Shown here: piece by piece, positions 59,406-64,000 of the stretch | Layout of the letters: each line of letters begins with the position of its first letter | Position numbering within the stretch: position 1 is the first letter of the stretch | Origin: Bacteroidales bacterium | GTDB taxonomy: Bacteria; Bacteroidota; Bacteroidia; Bacteroidales; UBA7960 | Reading direction: 5' to 3' | DNA length: 64,000 nucleotides | NCBI GenBank assembly: GCA_003559855.1 | Contig: PWJZ01000131.1 | Location: 1-64,000 of the forward strand | The notes under the pieces: generated by a model | What the model was told of the DNA's origin: nothing | The model's input: only the letters and a program-made list of their open reading frames with translations | The model's database searches: none | Position numbers and translations under genes: made by a program

Positions 59406-61019
59406 CTACAATTCATAAAATAGTGGAGCCCCCGGGCCAATAGGAGCGCCTATCTGTATCCAAATTATTAACATAACCAGCCATGATATCAGAAACACTA
59501 TGGAATAGGGCAACATAGTTGCTATTATTGTGCCAATTCCTGCATTTTTATCATATTTTTCGATAAATGCAACAATCATGGCAAAATAAGACATCATGGG
59601 TGCTATAATATTCGTAACACTGTCGCCCACCCTATAGGCGAGTTGTGTAAATTCGGGCGAATAACCCAGCAACATGAACATCGGGATAAAAACAGGCGCC
59701 ATAATAGCCCATTTTGCACTTGCACTACCTATAACAAGGTTAATAAATGCAGAGATCAGAACGAGGCTGATGACCAGTGGAATACGCCCCATACCGACCG
59801 ACCCTATAAGTTCGGCACCCTGTATGGCAAATATCAAGCCAAGGTTTGTCCAGTTGAAATAAGCCACAAATTGCGCGGCAAAAAACACCAAAACAATATA
59901 AGTACCCAGGGTTGACATTGATTTTCCCATGCCTTTGATAACATCACTGTCATTTTTAAGAGTTTTTGCCCCGATTCCATATACTAATCCCAGTATACCG
60001 GCTACAAGAAAAATTATTGCAACAATGCCCGACATAAAGGGTGATCGCAACAGATCGCCTGTTTCGGGGTCACGCAAAAACCCTGAAAATGGAACATGCT
60101 GCCAGAAGCCTTCATTAATAGGTACCGCACTCCATAGCAATATTATCACAAGTATTACGAAAGCCACCATTGTAAATTTCAGCCCTCGTTTTTCGAGGTT
60201 TGTTATTCCTTTGATTTTTTCCGGTTTTGCTTCGCCCTTGTAGCTGCCAAGTCGTGGCACAATAACCTTTTCGGTCAGCCATGTTCCGATAATTGCAATA
60301 AAAAATGTGCTTACAAACATGAAATAATAATTTGCCGCAGGATTTACAACGTATGCAGAATCAATTATCCTTGCGGCTTCTTCCGACAACCCTGCAAGCA
60401 AAGGATCTATTGTACCTAACAAAAGGTTGGCGCTGTATCCGCCTGATACCCCGGCAAAAGCCGCAGCAATCCCGGCAATCGGGTGCCTGCCAACCGCCAG
60501 GAATATCAAACCTCCCAAAGGAACCAATACAACATAACCAACCTCGCTTGCAGTATTTGACAATATGCCTGCAAAAACTATGGCAAACGTCAAAAGCTTC
60601 CTGGGAGCAGAGATCACCAATAATCGCAATGAAGTAGACATCAAACCACTGGCTTCAGCTATCCCTATACCCAGCAAAGCCGTTAAAACCGTCCCCAGAG
60701 GAGCAAAAGAAGTAAAATTGTAAACCATATTTTCCATAATCATATGAAAACCCTCATTGGTCAACAAATTAAAAGGCTTTACAACTTCTCCCGTACCCGG
60801 ATGAACCGTAGATATGTTAAAAGCAGAAGCTAACCCGCTAAGAAATATTATCAACACAGCAAACATGGCAAACAACGTCGCCGGATGCGGCAGCATGTTC
60901 CCCACACGCTCAATACCGCCTAATATCCTCGAAATAATGTTGTCGTTATTGTTCATCTGTAAATATTTTTGTTTTTCTCCAATTATTATTTTCTTTCGTA
61001 AAATGGTAACAATTGACAA
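59406..61019 (-). CDS. AbgT family transporter
   Basis: 537 aa; [90 protein letters not shown]. Confidence 0.95.
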   Translation of the reverse strand: MSIVTILRKKIIIGEKQKYLQMNNNDNIISRILGGIERVGNMLPHPATLFAMFAVLIIFLSGLASAFNISTVHPGTGEVVKPFNLLTNEGFHMIMENMVYNFTSFAPLGTVLTALLGIGIAEASGLMSTSLRLLVISAPRKLLTFAIVFAGILSNTASEVGYVVLVPLGGLIFLAVGRHPIAGIAAAFAGVSGGYSANLLLGTIDPLLAGLSEEAARIIDSAYVVNPAANYYFMFVSTFFIAIIGTWLTEKVIVPRLGSYKGEAKPEKIKGITNLEKRGLKFTMVAFVILVIILLWSAVPINEGFWQHVPFSGFLRDPETGDLLRSPFMSGIVAIIFLVAGILGLVYGIGAKTLKNDSDVIKGMGKSMSTLGTYIVLVFFAAQFVAYFNWTNLGLIFAIQGAELIGSVGMGRIPLVISLVLISAFINLVIGSASAKWAIMAPVFIPMFMLLGYSPEFTQLAYRVGDSVTNIIAPMMSYFAMIVAFIEKYDKNAGIGTIIATMLPYSIVFLISWLVMLIIWIQIGAPIGPGAPLFYEL

Positions 61020-61312
61020 GTAACATCCGCCAGATGAAAACCCCTCAAAAGCCCTAATCGCCGGTTACCCTTATCTTATTACTAATTGCAACCGCCCTCT
61101 GTATCCGTAATCATTGAACTCCCTTCCACCGGAATTCAAACTACCTTCAAATCATAAAAATAATTATCATCACAGATTTAATCCCGCAACGCCAAAAAGG
61201 AGCCCGTCAAATTACCGGCAAAAATAATCAAATTGCAAATACCGGAATACCTGTAAAACAAGAATATATATTTAAACTTATATAATATATGATTTTTTCT
61301 ACATATTAAATT

Positions 61313-62254
61313 TTACCCGAAAAGCTTGCCCTGCCATGTATTTTTTTGTTCGAATTTCTTTTCAATTTTTTCCAGTATCTGATAATATCTCATTTCTCCC
61401 CATTTTTTCCCCAAATTATATTTCGGCGGCACTTCTCCGCAAAAACGGTCAATAAGCATCCGCGGAGCTAATCGTTCCGTAAAGGAAACAATAAAATCAA
61501 CATATTCGTCCAATTCGAAAAGTTCAAATTGTTTGGGATATGACAGATACTGTTGAGCCATTTTAGTTCCTTTTACAATCTGAAGCTGATGAAACTTCAC
61601 GCTATTTATGGGTAAAGCTGATATGATCTTTGCCTGGTTGAGCATTTGCAGTTGTGTTTCACCGGGCAACCCGAAAATAATATGAGCGGTAACATGCAAA
61701 CCCCTCTCTGAAGCCAGCTTTATTGCTCTGACCGACTGATCAAAAGTATGCCCCCTGTTTATGCGTTTTAAAGTAGAATCATAACAACTCTCAATACCTA
61801 ATTCGAGCGAAACAAACTTTGAAGCAGAAATATCCTCCAACAGATCCAGAACCTGACTGTTAATGCAATCGGGTCTCGTACCAACCGATATACCCATTAT
61901 ATCCTCATGAACAAGTGCCTCCCTGTACTTTTCTTCCAATAATTCAACAGAACCATACGTGTTTGTATAAGCCTGAAAATAAGCGATAAATCCGGAAATG
62001 TTTTTATATCTTCTTTTTAAAAAAGCAATTCCCTGATCAAGTTGTGCGGTTATTGATTTCGAAGGATTGCAATAAGAGGGATTAAATGCTTCATTGTTGC
62101 AATAAGTGCAGCCACCATATCCAATTGTTCCGTCTCTGTTAGGACAGGAAAACCCGGCATTGAGGCTTACCTTTTGTAACCTGCCGCCATACTTCCTTTG
62201 AGTATAAGCCGTCCAGGAATTAAATCTCCTGTTATCTTCCCAGTAATAGTTCAA
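61313..62254 (-). CDS. TIGR01212 family radical SAM protein (YhcC-like)
   Basis: 313 aa; RKYGGRLQKVSLNAGFSCPNRDGTIGYGGCTYCNNEAFNPSY, ISVGTRPDCIN, SLELGIESCYDSTLKRINRGH. Confidence 0.95.
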   Translation of the reverse strand: MNYYWEDNRRFNSWTAYTQRKYGGRLQKVSLNAGFSCPNRDGTIGYGGCTYCNNEAFNPSYCNPSKSITAQLDQGIAFLKRRYKNISGFIAYFQAYTNTYGSVELLEEKYREALVHEDIMGISVGTRPDCINSQVLDLLEDISASKFVSLELGIESCYDSTLKRINRGHTFDQSVRAIKLASERGLHVTAHIIFGLPGETQLQMLNQAKIISALPINSVKFHQLQIVKGTKMAQQYLSYPKQFELFELDEYVDFIVSFTERLAPRMLIDRFCGEVPPKYNLGKKWGEMRYYQILEKIEKKFEQKNTWQGKLFG

Positions 62255-62448
62255 TGATTTTTTGTTTTAATCTCCTATATAACTAATTGCAACACTTTGA
62301 ATTTTAGCGGTCTGACCATATAAGAGTTTTAAATAATTATGAATTTAACGCAATGGTGCAATGTTGCAGAGCATAAACAGCTTTTAAAGCCGGTGCGAAA
62401 TACTAAGTTAATTATTTATAATAAGTTGTGCTAAGATAGCTGAATTTT

Positions 62449-62498
62449 AAGTACGCGAAGAGAAAAAATCATTTATGATTTTTTTCCTTAGCGTCCTT
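62449..62498. repeat. 50-bp imperfect palindrome
   Basis: AAGTACGCGAAGAGAAAAAATCAT/TTATGATTTTTTTCCTTAGCGTCCTT. Confidence 0.65.
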
Positions 62499-62731
62499 GC
62501 GACTCGTGAATCTTTTTTTGAGATGCTTTCTTCCGGTCTTCTGCACATTTGTTATTTTTTTATTATAAAAAGATAAAATGCCATTTATTAAATACAAGGG
62601 TGAATTATGCAGCACTGTATAACAAAAAAACAAGTGCTTTTTAGTTATCCGGATTGAGGTTCAATTTATATAAATTGCGAACACTTTACGGTGCAAAATT
62701 ATAATGTCTTAAACTTTTTATTTGCAGAGGG

Positions 62732-64000
62732 TTAATCAATATTCCTGGCACAACGGACACTATATCCGAACCTCTTGTGGGATTGGCTGCGGTATACGCT
62801 GCCAATGGGGCATGCCATGCTACGGAACCAGGCAAGGTTTGTATCTGATTCAGTAGAACCCCACCAGCTGCCGCTGTAACCCATATAAAGGAAGCCGCCG
62901 ATACTGTCGCCACGGCTGCCGCCCGGCAAAGCAGAAAAACCAAACTCATCTGTTCCATAATGTATGTTGTTGAAGTCCCATCGCGGATGCTCAGAGGTGG
63001 CACATTCGCCCCCCAGAGGCGAATCAACCTGGCGGCAGGATTTCAGAGCATTGCCGGCCCCATCAACAGTATTTGTATTTTCAATGCCGTGTTCATTTTT
63101 CAAATAATCCAAAAAATCATCCCAATCCTCGTCAGAAGGTACATACCAGCCCGCAGGGCAAAGTCCCCTGCTGTCATCAACACCGTACCAGTTGTATAAT
63201 TTCCCATAAGCTTCTACCATTTCTGCTTCAGAATCAATACCATCAACATCTTCATGAGGATAAACGGCATAAGCACCCTCATTTGTATTTACCCATTCGG
63301 AGTTACTCAAACCGCCAGGTATAGCTATTCCATTATTATATGTGGCAGTACGCAGATTTTCAGCCATCCATTCTATTCCACCAATGCAAACAGTTTGGTA
63401 AAAATTGCCGTCAATATCGGTAACGCCATCGCCAGGAATACCGTCGTATGTGTTAAAGTTAGCAGTAAGTGTTACATCTTCAGCCGGCATTATGTAAATA
63501 AAACTCGCATCAGTGCTGAACACATTATTTTCTTCATCCGTCCAGTTTATAAAATCATAGCAATTATTGGCATTGGCGGTAATATTTACTTCTTGGCCTT
63601 CATCATAATCGCCTCCACCTTCTACTGTACCTCCTTCATGGGGTTCTGCCTCAAGAGTAAGAGTGTATCTCGGAAAGCTAATATCAAAAATATAATCCGT
63701 GTCAGTTTCCGGAATATCAGTAATAACATCATAAGCTACATTGCCAAAATCACTGGTAACGTATCCCGTAAACTTAAATTCATCACCCGGTTCGAAAGGG
63801 AAATCTGTCTCTGATGTTAATTGTTGTGTTTTGGTTTGAGATAATAGCCCCGTATAAGTTATCTTTGAAGAAGACCTGCTTCCTTTTCTAATTTGTATCA
63901 TCAGGCGTTTTTGCATGTAGTTATTTGAGCTCACGGTCAAAAGATAGCTTTGAAGGTTGCATGCATGAAAAGTAAAATGATGTATGCCTCGTTCCAGCGT
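62732..64000 (-). CDS. surface protein with Bacterial-repeat/InlB-B-like module and C-terminal FISUMP domain; 5' end beyond window
   Basis: YTLTLEAEPHEGGTVEGGGDYDEGQEVNITANANNCYDFINWTDEENNVFSTDASFIYIMPAEDVTLTANF then DIDGNFYQTVCIGGIEWMAENLRTATYNNG ... GFSALPGGSRG ... GYSVRCARNID; frame stays open to 64000 (TLERGIHHFTFHACNLQSYLL...). Confidence 0.85.
   Translation of the reverse strand, partial: TLERGIHHFTFHACNLQSYLLTVSSNNYMQKRLMIQIRKGSRSSSKITYTGLLSQTKTQQLTSETDFPFEPGDEFKFTGYVTSDFGNVAYDVITDIPETDTDYIFDISFPRYTLTLEAEPHEGGTVEGGGDYDEGQEVNITANANNCYDFINWTDEENNVFSTDASFIYIMPAEDVTLTANFNTYDGIPGDGVTDIDGNFYQTVCIGGIEWMAENLRTATYNNGIAIPGGLSNSEWVNTNEGAYAVYPHEDVDGIDSEAEMVEAYGKLYNWYGVDDSRGLCPAGWYVPSDEDWDDFLDYLKNEHGIENTNTVDGAGNALKSCRQVDSPLGGECATSEHPRWDFNNIHYGTDEFGFSALPGGSRGDSIGGFLYMGYSGSWWGSTESDTNLAWFRSMACPIGSVYRSQSHKRFGYSVRCARNID

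Noticed and set aside
63254-63814. 186-aa plus-strand ORF
   Set aside because: Entirely antisense to the well-supported FISUMP/Bacterial-repeat coding sequence.

Overview
AT-rich Bacteroidota-type chromosomal window (best guess Bacteroidales/Marinilabiliales-like, from gene content and TTTG/TAnnTTTG-like promoter motifs). Most of it is core housekeeping: hcp/nitrosative-stress cluster, mtaB, purE, recA, nth, lon, rpmE2, gap, lpxH, mreBCD-purH, serC-serA-DUF1015, a DEAD-box helicase, pcm, SpoU methyltransferase, paired universal stress proteins, an AbgT transporter and a TIGR01212 radical SAM protein. Both window edges cut a CDS: a B12-binding protein at the left and a FISUMP surface protein at the right. 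The accessory part is about 8.3-12.7 kb. It holds a tandem pair of diverged DUF1670-like double-HTH proteins bracketed by strong palindromes and a branched fold (the best candidate for an undescribed element), followed by a decayed restriction-modification locus. That locus has a methyltransferase lacking its catalytic core, an endonuclease with two compensating homopolymer frameshifts, and a small ORF with an in-frame stop. Several dispersed palindromic or REP-like intergenic repeats are also visible. No rRNA, tRNA or CRISPR array was recognised. All family calls are by eye from the translations; no database search was run.
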